Assembly: GCA_019915015.1 (NCBI GenBank)
Contig: JAHBBC010000002.1
Span: 1,364,001-1,428,000 of the forward strand
Origin: Auriscalpium vulgare
Taxonomy: Eukaryota; Basidiomycota; Agaricomycetes; Russulales; Auriscalpiaceae
DNA: 64,000 bases
Direction: 5' to 3'
Position numbers and translations under genes: made by a program. Under the pieces are notes generated by a model, which saw only the letters and a list, made by a program, of their open reading frames with translations, had not been told where the DNA came from and made no database searches. Numbering within the stretch: position 1 is the stretch's first letter; each line of letters begins with the position of its first letter. Shown piece by piece: positions 1 through 10,455 of this stretch.

Positions 1-668
1 TTTCGGATTTGCGAGGATGGCGTGCGTATCCCGAAGATGAGACAATACAGCCGGGAAATAAACACTCATCGTGCAGTTCAGCCGCGTCCAAAGCATGAGC
101 GGGATTTGCTCATCGACTACTCTAGACAATCTCTAGGGGCTGGTAGCTTCAGATTGGAGACTCCGGAAATGACTGACGACGCGTGGATATAGTATTCTCA
201 ACAGGGAACGGAGATTTTTTCTCTTTGGTCACCGCAATGATGGGAGGGTCTCGGCAAGTAATCTCCCTGAGGCAGAGTAGAAGCTTCGCAGGCTCAGGAC
301 CATCCAGCTTCGGGGCTTTTGCAGTGATCCGATTAATACGTCCGTTGATTCAGGCCCCGACTCTATGCGACCGTCCAATAATTCGGAGAATATTCGCACA
401 ACATCCAGCAATCCACGCAGTGTTGGCCGGAGTTGACGCGGTTTTGCCTCAAACCGACACACAAATCTCTCAATGTTATTACTCCGGCGTCGCTTCGGGA
501 TCCAATATTCAAGTCAGATGAGCGTCTCACGGATTCGATTTCCTCCGATTTACACCTTCTGCTCAGGCTCGTGACGAGATGCTAGACGGGCTTGGCCATC
601 GATGCCAGCGCACCGCTGCGCACACATCCGGGACCCGAAGTAAAGCCCCATGCTTTGTACCCGACGCG
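1..668. other. Left-edge region without a supported gene
   Basis: No frame here gives a protein I recognise, and the open stretches lack a convincing start, splice pattern or codon bias. The right part is the promoter side of the glycosidase gene that begins at 723. The extreme left could hold the tail of a gene lying outside the window, but nothing supports this. Confidence 0.5.
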
Positions 669-676
669 TATAAATA
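669..676 (+). promoter_or_regulatory. TATA box of the secreted glycosidase gene
   Basis: TATAAATA lies 54 bases upstream of the ATG at 723, in a stretch with no other start codon. Strong TATA boxes are common on highly regulated secreted-enzyme genes of fungi. The match is seen directly; its use is inferred. Confidence 0.55.
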
Positions 677-722
677 GCAACGGTCTGAGTGCGTCAAACG
701 GCATAAGCATCCTCTGCTTAAC

Positions 723-2187
723 ATGCGGTTCACTTCTAGTCTGTTCCTTGTCGCGATCGCATCCGCTCCTCGTTTGGTCGATGCGTTTGTGAAAGGCATC
801 AACCAGGTATTTACTTTATGCTCATTTATATTGACAACATACTGAATATATTGCTTTGCGAAGCCATGGGGTAACAACCAGGTATGTTTATCTTTCAAAC
901 GCGGCTGCAGGATCTCAAGTTTCTTCACGTCAGTATGGACACTGGTTGTCTTCCTCAATTCAAGGATATTCCGCGGTATATAGTTCCAGTGATATGGCGG
1001 CCACCTTTGCAGGTATTTTTACGGGTTCCTTACCGACAACGGACTGTGATACTGACGTTCCATCAGCTGCTAAGGACATCGGTGCCCAATGGGTCCGCAT
1101 CTGGCTCTTCGAAGACGGCCAAGGCTTGACAGTCGACAGTAACAATTACGTCACAGGCCTCAAATCAGACTTCGAGACCAACTTCAACGACGTCCTCTCG
1201 CATGCCGCTGCAAACGGTGTCAAGGTGTATCCGACGTTCTTCAACTACCCGCCGAACACGTGAGTCATCGCCGTGTAGTCGTTCAGTGATCCGCAGTGAG
1301 CGCTTATGCCTTCCTTTCCACAGCTCCAACTTCCCCATCGCGAACTTCTTCACGGACAGCAACGCTCAAAATGCCTTGCTAAATAATCTCATCAAGCCAC
1401 TCATAAGTACCTACGGCTCCAACAGCAACATTGCGGCCTGGCAGCTCTACAATGAGTTGAACGGGATCGCGAACCCATAGTCCGTCAAACATTGATTCTC
1501 CATGTGCAACATCGATTCTCATTTGTGATCTGCAGCTTCAGCGGATATGTCATCGACCAGGCTACTGCTAAAGCCTGGGTCACCTCGACCACTGCTGCGA
1601 TCAAGAGCGTCAACGGCGGCGCGCAGGTCAGCGTGTCGCAGATCCAGATCAACGACGATTACCACCCTGTCGGGACTTCCAATCTCGACTACAAAGGTAT
1701 ATCTGTCGACGTCAGATGCATTGACTCTAGTTGAGCGGCGCCCTCGCAGGCACCGGTGTTGATTTCTACGACATCCACATCTACAGCGACAATGGACAGG
1801 AGATCCCCACGGCCAGCGCATACAACCTCGACAAGCCTGTATACCTTGGAGAATTCGGCGAGCTCACGGGAGAGGTTCGAACTTCATCCTCTGCAGAAGG
1901 AATATGCGCACTAAACAGCCTTTTTCAGGGTGACTCGCACCAAAATGATGTCATCTACAACTTCTTTGTGGCCGCCAAGGCAGGCGGATGGGCTGGCGCT
2001 TTCTACTGGAATCTCGGTCCGTATACATTAATATATACACTCACAATTCGACTAATGTTGATGTTGATTTACAGGCTTTGCAGGCAGCCAGCCCGGTGTC
2101 TGCGGGAGCGACTCGTCCATCAAATATACATTGTACAACTGCGAGGGCGGTCAGCGTGGCGGGTACAACGAGTTCAAGTACAGCTAA
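723..2187 (+). CDS. Secreted glycoside hydrolase, clan GH-A (GH5-like, mannanase/cellulase type)
   Basis: The gene begins with a signal peptide (about 21 residues, MRFTSSLFLVAIASA then PRLVDA) followed by FVKGINQ. Downstream exons encode a TIM-barrel glycosidase: WVRIWLFEDG (near 1090), WQLYNELNG (near 1440), the segment ending DIHIYSDNG (near 1770), PVYLGEFGE (near 1840) and GAFYWNLG (near 2000). The Glu of NEL is the expected acid/base and the Glu of GEFGE the nucleophile of clan GH-A retaining enzymes. The protein ends GGYNEFKYS. Introns are clear at 1260-1323, 1482-1535 and around 1875-1927 and 2014-2074; the 5' introns between 808 and 1067 and the junction near 1697-1740 are not fully resolved. 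It is likely exported to act on plant cell-wall beta-mannan or glucan, but the substrate cannot be read from sequence. The subfamily is uncertain. Confidence 0.8.
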
Positions 2188-2701
2188 AGAACCACGATGT
2201 ACTCAATTTGAATACCAACCTGCTTGTCTTCCTGGCGGCGCGTCCAAGATATTTCACAGTGGCCAACGCTGTTAAGATAAGACGCAGCACGGGAACCTGA
2301 TGGCCTGCATAGGCGCGCATTATTATTAGATGCAGTAAGTATAGCAGTACCTAGTGTGGGTTATATCGATGTGCGAAAGTGTGTAGCAGCAAGTTGCCGA
2401 GACACTGCCAGCGGGCAAGTCGTCTTCATGTTCCAGCTCGCACCAAACAAACATATGCAAAAACACAGATGCCAATTTCCGGTGTTGCTACAGCGTATAA
2501 CAGCTTGCTATGTACGGCGCGGAAGGATAGGAAGAATAAAAAGCGTGCTCTACAGCTAGTGATACTCTTAGATGCCCATGAAGATTGACAATCAGATAAA
2601 TAGATGAGTAGATGCCCTGCCTGCGGCAGTACGATCCGATTCGAAAAATGAGTGGATAGAGCGCCCTCCAAAATCAAAACCAAGACGGAAAATCCAACTC
2701 C
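2188..2701. other. Intergenic region between convergent genes
   Basis: This holds the 3' flanks of the glycosidase (+) and the Ser/Pro-rich gene (-). No conserved reading frame or RNA gene was seen. Confidence 0.5.
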
Positions 2702-3470
2702 CTAGTCCTCCCCATCGACCTCCTCAAACCGCACCGCCTTGCGCGCGTCCGGCTCCACCACGACGGCCTCCACGGCCACAAGCGAGCGCGTGTATCGCCC
2801 GCGCGGTCCCACGCCGAGGAAGCGCGCGAAGCGCGAGCGCGGGGACCCAGAGGACGGCGTCGACGGCGCGGTCGAGGACGGCGCGGACGACACGGACGTG
2901 AGCGTGAGCGCGGACGCGGGGCGACTGCCCGTGCCCGTGACGGGGGACGTCGACGGCGAGCGCGAGGACGCGGACGCGGAGCCGGGCTTCTTGAGCGCGG
3001 AGCGCGTCGGCGGCGGCGGCAGGCGCGGCGCGACGTGCACGGGCGCGAGGGAGCGGGTGTGGTGGTGGTGCGAGGCGCGGCGCGGGCGCGGGTGCGGCTC
3101 GTGTGGAGGTGGCGGGTACGCGGGCGAGAGGTGCGAGAGGTGCGGCGGGAGGTGCGGCGTGCGCGAGAGGTGCAGGCCCATCGCGATCTGCGCGACGCTC
3201 GGCCGCGTCTCTGCGGGGTCGGGGTCGCTCGTGCGGTGGCGCGACACGCGGGTCGTGTCCTGTAGGCGCGGCGCGGCATCGTTAGGCGGACACGAACAAC
3301 GTCATGAGTAACGGAGAGGGACTGACCAGGTCATCGACGGCTTTTGTGAGTTTTGGGGAGGAAGATGAGGACAGGGAGCGGCGCAGGGTGGATAGGAGGC
3401 GCGAGGGATGTGGGCGAACGCCGGAGATGGAGAGCGAAGAGGACGACGCGGACGTCGATGGGGTGTTCAT
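2702..3470 (-). CDS. Small Ser/Pro/Arg-rich protein of unknown function
   Basis: Two exons fit: 3470-3327 and 3259-2702, with a 67-nt intron (donor gtcagt, acceptor ctacag), giving about 233 residues. The N-terminus is MNTPSTSASSSSLSISG, then a Ser-rich region with basic LRRSLSSSSSPKL. The middle is Pro/His-rich (HLPPHLSHLSPAYPPPP). The C-terminal part has Ser/Thr/Pro-rich repeats ending KAVRFEEVDGED. The whole is predicted to be disordered, with no enzyme motif or membrane span. The LGVGPRGRYTRSLVAVEAVVV stretch is the only part that looks ordered. Base composition is much more GC-rich than its neighbours. I do not recognise the family; similar disordered proteins are common in Agaricomycetes and usually unnamed. 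Confidence 0.6.
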
Positions 3471-4171
3471 GGTGGTGTGCGTACAGGGGATATTGTGGGT
3501 GCGAGTAGTAGGACAACAACAATGGGTCGGCAAAGCGGGCTGGATTTAAGGCGTCTGAGTGCGGCCGGTCTCAGAAGCGAGCAAGACAGCTGTGGGTGCG
3601 TCGGCCGCTGCACGGATGCTCGCACGCAGTGAACACGGGCGCTGGCGCGCTGGATGGAGGAGAAATGGGAGAGCTGGTGTGTCGCTGGGCCAGGGAGGAC
3701 GGGTGGGAGGGCATTCGAGGCGGCGGGAGCGCTGCGGGGAGTGTGGGTGGGTGCAATGACGGAGAGGCAAAGTTGCAACTGTGGGTGCGGCTGTTTCCCC
3801 GGAAGACGTGGCGGTGTCTGTGCTGACTCAGCGGCCAACGCTTTGATCCCGATCCCGGCTTGCACCCTGCAACGTTGTCTCGCTTGCAGCCTGCACGTTG
3901 GAGACCTGACGATATCTGACGTCGTCCGGCAGGCTTGCTGACCTTGCCGCTCGTGTCGACTCTGCACGACCACGCCAGCCGTTCCCACGGCTTATGAGGT
4001 GGCACCCAAGCTCCGTGCTATCGATAGCGCTCGGTCTCGTGCGGCGTCGGGTCGCCAGGCTGCCACTGCCCGACGCCCGTCATCATTGACAACTGGCAAT
4101 GACAAGGTATGTTCTCGACGTCCTGTCCCTAAATTGTCCGAAGTTTTGAGACGCGGCCGTGGCAGACACCT

Positions 4172-5090
4172 CGGCGATGACGACCCCGGCGCATGGGCAT
4201 CGGTTTTCTCTGTTGCCGACCTAGTAGCGCGTGAAAAGTCGTTCCGTAATAGGGCGTCGGAGCCTATTTCCCCGCATCCAAGAAGCTCGTCACGTACGCA
4301 TCTTGCTCCTCGGGCGCCGGCGCCTTACGATCCGGATCAATGGGCTACGGTGACGGAGTATGTGCGTGCAGTACCAACATCGACGACACCTCGAACCTTC
4401 TCAGATGCCTGAGGGACATGGCTGGAAGGCAAGTCAGCGCCGTCGTCCTCGCTATAGGTCCCCTAGTTTGCGCTCGGACGCAGGCGCCTCCACATAGAAC
4501 ACGGGGTTTCGACGAACTTCTTTTGACAACCCCGAGGAGCGGACTGACGGGTGCCTTCCTTGACGGTATCTCGGTCAGACGATCTGTTGCAACGATGTGT
4601 GCACCTTACGCTCGAAGAGCTCACGCCTCTCGCGCGGCGGGCCCGATTGTATCCTCGCAACAACTTCAACCAGTGGCCAATCGTCCCTCGGCACACCCTG
4701 GGCCCATTGGGCCAGGGTAGAATGACTTTGATTTCTCTGTTGCCGAGGCACATGACTAGAAGGCAAGCACCGTCGTCCTCGCTATAGGTCCTAGTGTGCG
4801 CTCGAACATACACAGGCGCCTCCGGACCACGAGGTTTCGACGGACTTCTTCTGACAACCCCGAGGAGCGGACGGTACCTGGGTCAGACGACACACTGTAG
4901 TACCCCTCGCCCATCCTAGGTTCCTCATCGCTCGAGGAGTTCAAGACTCTCGCGGACGATGTAAGTATATTCCCAACAAGTGGCCGATCCCCATGCCGGT
5001 CCCTCGGCAAACCCCGGGCCCATCGGCCGAGGTAGAGCGACTTCAAAAATATCCCTCGAATCCGCAGCCGACAACCATCCTCTTTACAGT
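4172..5090 (+). repeat. Diverged tandem repeat (unit about 320-330 bp), probably a decayed repetitive gene
   Basis: Two long units can be aligned: about 4417-4745 and 4748-5065. Both carry a ctcgctataggtc block (near 4448 and 4779), then a cgaggtttcgacg-like block (near 4504 and 4828), then ccccgaggagcggac (near 4530 and 4858). Each unit ends in cctcggc...gggcccat (near 4687 and 5008). A partial earlier copy of the unit end lies near 4172-4225. In translation the units read like arrays of FSVAEAHD and RRPRYRSP peptides, but stops and frame changes break every frame. This looks like a gene made of about 110-residue repeats that has lost its coding capacity, or a non-coding satellite-like element. 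Confidence 0.5.
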
Positions 5091-5643
5091 CTGGCAATGA
5101 CTTCGAACAGCGTCACAGCTTTATCCAGAAGCAGAATGCGCTGCGGTGGATTAAGTATGGCTGCGCGCTCGCGCTCAAGTAAATCTTGGCTTGTCGTTCA
5201 CCTACCCGAATTTCTGATAGCCTCACGCGTCGCGTTCGATGGGGCGGACGTCACTTGGCACGCGCGCTGGTGTGCGTACTCTTCATTCGCGCTCTACGCA
5301 TTCCTGACCTAGCCTGCCTCATACAGCATGAACCGGATTCGCAGTGGGCTCGAGGCAGCCTACTTACTCTTCTCTACCGCAAACGCGCTTCCTTGATGCC
5401 ATCTCCGACTTGGTTTGGTGGGTGCGTGTCCGCATTTGCACCTGATTTTCATTCATAAAGGGACGATTGCTAGGATGGGACGTGAGAGCGCGCCTGCGGA
5501 AGGCGCAGCAGCAGGCGTGAGTGCGCCTGTGGAAGACGCAGTCACGCAGCAGTACTTAACGAGACGACCTCCGACCCAAACTACCATCTGCGTCGTGAAT
5601 CCTCTCGACACCCACAGCAACTGTCACGCACATCATCGTCGCC

Positions 5644-6645
5644 ATGGCCGACCAAACATCTTCTGCGCAAGGACGCACGAAGCAGGCCGAGGAGCAGTTT
5701 CAGAGGGCCCGGTTAGAGGAAGCGGCGGCGCGCGCTGTGCGGCACAAGCAGCTCTCTTTCGACGACGGGAACATCATCCTGCAGGCCGACACCGCGTCCT
5801 TCTGCGTCCATCGTAGTATCTTGTCCCTGCACTCCGAAGTATTCCGCGACATGTTTGCGGTCGGGAACAGCGACGGCGAGGAAACCAGAGACGGCGTGCC
5901 GGTCCTCCGCCTGCCCGACCAGGATGACGAACTGTACGAGCTGCTTCGGGCGCTGTACCTCCCGCAGTGAGTGTCGGCTCGTCTGGTCTCAAGGCCGCCC
6001 TTGCTCATGGCCTTGTGCAGGCACATTAATCGCACGATACCGATGGATTTTGGGCTCAGCCTGATTCTGCTGAAGATGTCCACGAAATACATGGTCAACT
6101 TCGTGCGCCAGGAAATCATCTCACGGCTTATCAGGTGCTATCCAAACAGCATCAGAAAATACAGGACACGCCGGGTACGAGCCGAAGACAAGAACCATAT
6201 ATTGGCGCTTGAAGCGGCCCTTCAACACGATGTTACCATAATCCTCCCCACTGTTTTCCTGAACTGTTGCCAGATGTCTCTCGATGACATCTTGGACGGG
6301 ATCAGCATCGCCGATGGCAGCATACTGCACTTCACACCGTCAACTTTGAAGGTCATACTGCGGGGCCGACAAAAGCTCCTTGACCTTCAGCGCCTGTGGC
6401 TAGCCGACTTCCTGCCGAAGTTCATCTCGCAGCTGCACTGCAAGGAAGTCCGCGAAGGATTGGTCCAAGCTTTTGGATCAAAAAGCATGGTGGAATCTTT
6501 CGATATGTTCGCCCCTTTGTCAGGAGAGGGGCTGTGTCGCGCCTGCAAACATGACATGGCGCGTGAGTGGTGGATAATGCGTGCGGATATCTGGAGAAAG
6601 TTTCCAGAATGCTTTGGGCTCAGATGGGAGTCGCTGCACGGGTAA
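5644..6645 (+). CDS. BTB/POZ domain protein
   Basis: Exon 1 is 5644-5966 and exon 2 is 6021-6645, with an intron of 54 nt (gtgagt...tgcag), giving about 315 residues. After an Ala/Glu-rich leader comes a BTB core: FDDGNIILQADTASFCVHRS, then ILSLHSEVFRDMF and LYELLRALYLP. This matches the fungal BTB pattern of a substrate strand, the CVHRSIL helix and the F..MF motif. The C-terminal 200 residues are helical and contain no kelch, MATH or zinc-finger domain. Proteins of this build are numerous in Agaricomycetes and may be adaptors for cullin-3 ubiquitin ligases; that role is inferred from the domain only. The start follows a purine-rich catcgtcgccATGG context, and no upstream in-frame ATG fits better. 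Confidence 0.85.
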
Positions 6646-7124
6646 CGCGGTAACGGAGTAGGGGTGTCGGTATTCAAGTAAGTCTTGCTCGTCGCTGTCT
6701 CAACTACTACATACCATGTGCATGCACTATATGGATTTTATCGGGAAGTTGGATAATCCATGTTTCCTATATTTCTGCGTCTCCACCGAGCACATTTACG
6801 CCTTTCTGACGCATACTTTTCGCGGACGAGCTCATACTTAGACCATGCACGGCGTATGCAGCCTCTCCATACGCGTTTGGATGTACTTCAATGTATGTCA
6901 CGTACTCGACGCGTACGACAATGCATTCTCTGAGCTGATTTGGAGCGACGAACGAATTGATTTGGAGCGAAGAACGAACATTCGCGAAGGTGCGACGCTG
7001 AGCGCGCCGCCCGGTCCGAAACCTTCAGGCGCGCTGAGTCAGCGCACGCCTCATGCTGGAAGCGCCGTCAATCTGTAAGCCGCACCTCTTCCCCGCAGAC
7101 CACCACCACCACCGCAACCCCGCA
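6646..7124. other. Intergenic region upstream of the PHF5A gene
   Basis: It contains the BTB gene 3' flank and the PHF5A promoter side. A CA-rich run (accaccaccaccaccgcaa) lies just before the ATG at 7125, as often seen in fungal 5' leaders. No other gene was found. Confidence 0.5.
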
Positions 7125-7730
7125 ATGTCTAAGCACCATCCGGGTATGCCGTTGCTTGCCTCGTTGATGACGAGCAGATACTAACGACGGCGCACCCAAG
7201 ATCTCATCATGTGCAGGCGGCAGCCGGGCATCGGTACGTCTCCCTCCCTCGTGGCTCCGCGTGGAACTTACGCACTCTCTACCAGCCATTGGCCGCCTGT
7301 GTGAAAAATGTGACGGCAAGTGGTAAGTGCCTCCGTCGTATGCCTCTCACCCCACGCGACTGACGTCTGCGCAGTCCCGTTTGCGATTCGTACGTGCGCC
7401 CCGAGACCTTAGTCCGCATCTGCGACGAGTGCAACTTCGGCACATATGGCGGGCGGTGTATCATCTGCGGCTCTCCTGGTGCGTGTCATGGCTACGTCCT
7501 GGGTACGTGTGGTGTTGACATGATCATATAGGTATATCGGACGCGTACTACTGCGCCGAGTGCACGCGTTTGGAGAAGGACCGCGATGGTTGCCCGAAGA
7601 TTGTCAATCTTGGAGCGAGTCGGACGGATCTGTTCTATGAGCGGCGTCGCCTAGGTGCGTTGCTCTCTGCATGATGTCGGCAGCCGATTCTGACTGTTGC
7701 TGTGCTTCTGTAGGCTTCAAGAAGGGCTAG
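7125..7730 (+). CDS. RDS3: PHF5A/Rds3-type zinc-finger protein of the SF3b spliceosome complex
   Basis: Six exons (7125-7143, 7201-7233, 7286-7322, 7375-7478, 7532-7654, 7714-7730) give exactly 110 residues, the standard length of PHF5A. The protein starts [16 protein letters not shown] and contains [34 protein letters not shown] and [20 protein letters not shown], then [20 protein letters not shown]. All CxxC pairs that bind the three zinc ions of the knotted fold are present. PHF5A sits in the U2 snRNP SF3b core and helps place the branch-point adenosine, so it acts in the nucleus. Five introns in a 333-nt coding sequence is dense even for a basidiomycete. Intron 1 carries a good branch site (ctaac at 7181). 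Confidence 0.97.
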
Positions 7731-9011
7731 CACGCGAGGATTACATGGATCGTCGTCTTCGTTCCCCGTTCGTAGAATGCTTTGTATTGCTTTTTTGTCA
7801 TTGCATGATCCTCAGTAATGGGTGTGTGGCATAGCTCCTGCGTGTAAAGTTAATGGCCGGCAAGGTGAGTATTACCCACACCTGGATCGCCACTCATGGT
7901 CGCTTTAGTCGCTGCTCGTGAGTCGAATTTCCGCGCCGGACTCACGACTCCTCTTGCTACATAGGCCCATGGAACCATGTATGTTCGTGGAAGTGGTGCG
8001 TTGTAAAGCCGATGTCACTTACCTTCTATCTCGAGCATCATGACCAACCGTCGTACCGGAGGGTCACGTTGGGCTGTACTGCGATCGCACGGCAGGTTCG
8101 GAAGCTATAGGGCACCCAGTTGGCGGTGCGAGATAGGATTCAAGCTGCCTGCCTCCTGCAGTTGAGTCCGAATCGACGAATATCACCGCCGCCCTCCGCC
8201 GCCTCCATGATCATCAGATATCTTAGCGAACTAAAAAGATGTCCTAATATGTCCTATCCGAGCTCCGGATTGTTGATCGTTGGTGCGGACCTGTCGATCT
8301 ACTTGTTAGTCCCGTTGCTACGCGAGCTTCAATCAAGTCTTCACCGCCGTACATTCATATTTGACAACGCCAAGATTCAAATGCTCCAAACTTGCATGCT
8401 CACACAGCCTATTATTTAGTGCACATTGTGGTAGATTGTGGTGAGCCTCGCCAAATGGCCAAGAATTGGTATTCTGACATTCTGACACGAGGCGCTGCAA
8501 AGCGCTGCAAGCGCTCATTTGACAGCTGTCATGTAGAGTACGTCAAATTGCCAATCGGAGGTGACTCGACTTTCTTAACTTTCCATCCTTCAATCCGCTG
8601 ACAAGGTTCGACAATCAGGTCGGCGTCAAGGCGGATTGTTGATTGTTGATTTATTGGACAGGCGTCTCGAACAGAAAACAAGATGGAAGCCTCGTTGAGC
8701 AAGGCTCTTGAGGACTACGTGGTAATCGATAATAGGCCCTTTGTTCTTTTGACGCTTGCCTTGTAGTGCCTGGCCGCGATTGCATTCATTACGCCCCAAT
8801 CGGTCGGCATGGCTGTCCATAATGACGGAACCGACGCCCAACCAACATATAAACAGATCTGTCAAGAGACCGTAACAGCCGTCCAAGCCCCCTCTCCCAC
8901 AGCTTGACGCGTTGCCATACTCAGGTCGCCTTAAGAAGCGTTGCTTGAAACTTATCCGCCCCATCTTCACTCAGTTTCAACGCACTTCCGAACGCACCCC
9001 ACTCCTTCGAA
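7731..9011. other. Gene-poor intergenic region
   Basis: About 1.3 kb without a recognisable gene. Short open frames (for example 8120-8419) have poor codon bias and no family resemblance. An A/T-rich tataaa lies near 8848, about 165 bases upstream of the next gene, and may be its promoter. Confidence 0.45.
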
Positions 9012-9904
9012 ATGGGTTACCTATCTTTGGCTCGCTTGATCACGTTCGGTGAGCATCAGTTCAGAGTGTGCCTGTCGTATAACTGACTTCGTCGCAGGAA
9101 CGTCTCTTCTGTTCTCTATCATTGTCTTGGGGATCGCCGCGGATGTCATCTCTACCGAAGAAAAATATCTTGATGAATACAGCAACTTCGCTGCGTTGGC
9201 GGTAGCGACGGCTGTCCTCACTTTCGCAACCGTCGGCCCAATGTAAGCCAATTCCGACCATGTTCGCTGCTGTGTTGTTGATTTGGGCACCGACAGGCTG
9301 GTTATCGACATCCTGAGACGAGGCGCGTTTTCGTCCTGGATTGTCGTAGAACTTGGCTGGCTCTGTGAGGATTCACCTCCCAGTCATATTTCTCTGTGTC
9401 CTGACCGTGTCCGCCAGCGATTCTTTGGGTCCTTTGGCTCGCGACGGGTGCCGATGCGGCCAACACCGACGGCAATACGTTCATCGGTTCTAGCTGCAAC
9501 TTCGAGAACTGTACGTTCTGGTATATGATTCGGGAGGGATTGATATTGACGCGATAAATCAGCGATCGTTTCGCGTGTATGCAACGAGTTCAAAGCTATT
9601 GAGGCCTTCTCCTTCTTGACCTGGATTATCTGTATGTCCTCAATCAGTATGCATGTTTTGCGGCCCGACTAACGAGACGGCAGTGATGGCCTACACGGTC
9701 TTGCTTCTCGTGCTTGCCATCCGTGGTCAGAACGCGGGCCACAGTGTGTGGAAGTCGAGCGTCCGAGACGGCGCGTTCCTCGAGCCAGCGGTCCACAAGG
9801 ACGTCGACCTCTCGCAGTCCGCATACCCCCAGCAGACTGCAGGCACATATCAACAGCCTGTGTCCATGCCGGTACCGCACACCTCGCCAGTCGTGCAGGT
9901 TTGA
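9012..9904 (+). CDS. Four-TM MARVEL-like membrane protein
   Basis: Six exons (9012-9048, 9098-9242, 9297-9364, 9418-9510, 9563-9631, 9684-9904) form one continuous frame. Four hydrophobic segments are visible: LITFGTSLLFSIIVLGIA, FAALAVATAVLTFATVGP, WIVVELGWLSILWVLWLA and FLTWIILMAYTVLLLVLAI. A short loop with two Cys residues lies between TM3 and TM4, and a Gln/Pro-rich cytoplasmic tail ends SPVVQV. This is the topology of fungal MARVEL-domain proteins, which sit in the plasma membrane or vesicles and organise membrane subdomains. The exact partner or cargo is unknown. All splice sites are canonical and most introns are near 50 nt, so the model is firm even though the function is general. 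Confidence 0.85.
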
Positions 9905-10455
9905 GGGACCATGAGCTCTACGAAATATGGTCGTTTTCCTTCCATCGTTATGTCTGCACGCGGGTAATTATTGGGACAATATTGTCATTTATTGATGTCC
10001 TTAGTTGGTCTTCCGTGGCCTCTGAATGAATATACCGAGTTGTGTTCGCTGGGAGCCGAAATAGCCACTGACTGCACAAGCACACGTCATTCTGTGACTT
10101 TTATTTGTGTGTGAACACCCGTAAGGTCGATGCAATTCATATTATGTGATCTTTCGCCCGTCACAACTTTTGGTCGGCCGAACTGGTGCGCTCTGTCGGT
10201 CGTGACAGAGCTGTATCTGGGTCCACGTCCGAGGTGAAGTTTGCGAACAACCTCAGTCGGTGGACGTGACTGCCAAGGTATTAGTTAACCCGGCCCGGGC
10301 GGCGCGGGAGCCGTGCTTACGCATGCCGCAGAGCCGCTGCGTCAGCGAAAGAGGCATAGCTTCAACCAGTACCATCCAGTACCATCGAACTGCGCAAAGG
10401 CTACGCAATCAATCACCCTGGACTGACTCCGATTGCCACTGGATGCTCCTAATTC
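9905..10455. other. Intergenic region
   Basis: The 3' flank of the MARVEL-like gene and the 5' flank of the PB1/ZZ gene. No gene or structured element was recognised. Confidence 0.5.

Noticed and set aside
183..521. 112-codon frame at the left edge
   Set aside because: No ATG-based start, family resemblance or splice context was found.
2674..3311. Long open frames on both strands through the GC-rich block
   Set aside because: Arg-rich translations on the opposite strand follow from composition. Only the spliced minus-strand model has a coherent start, intron and end.
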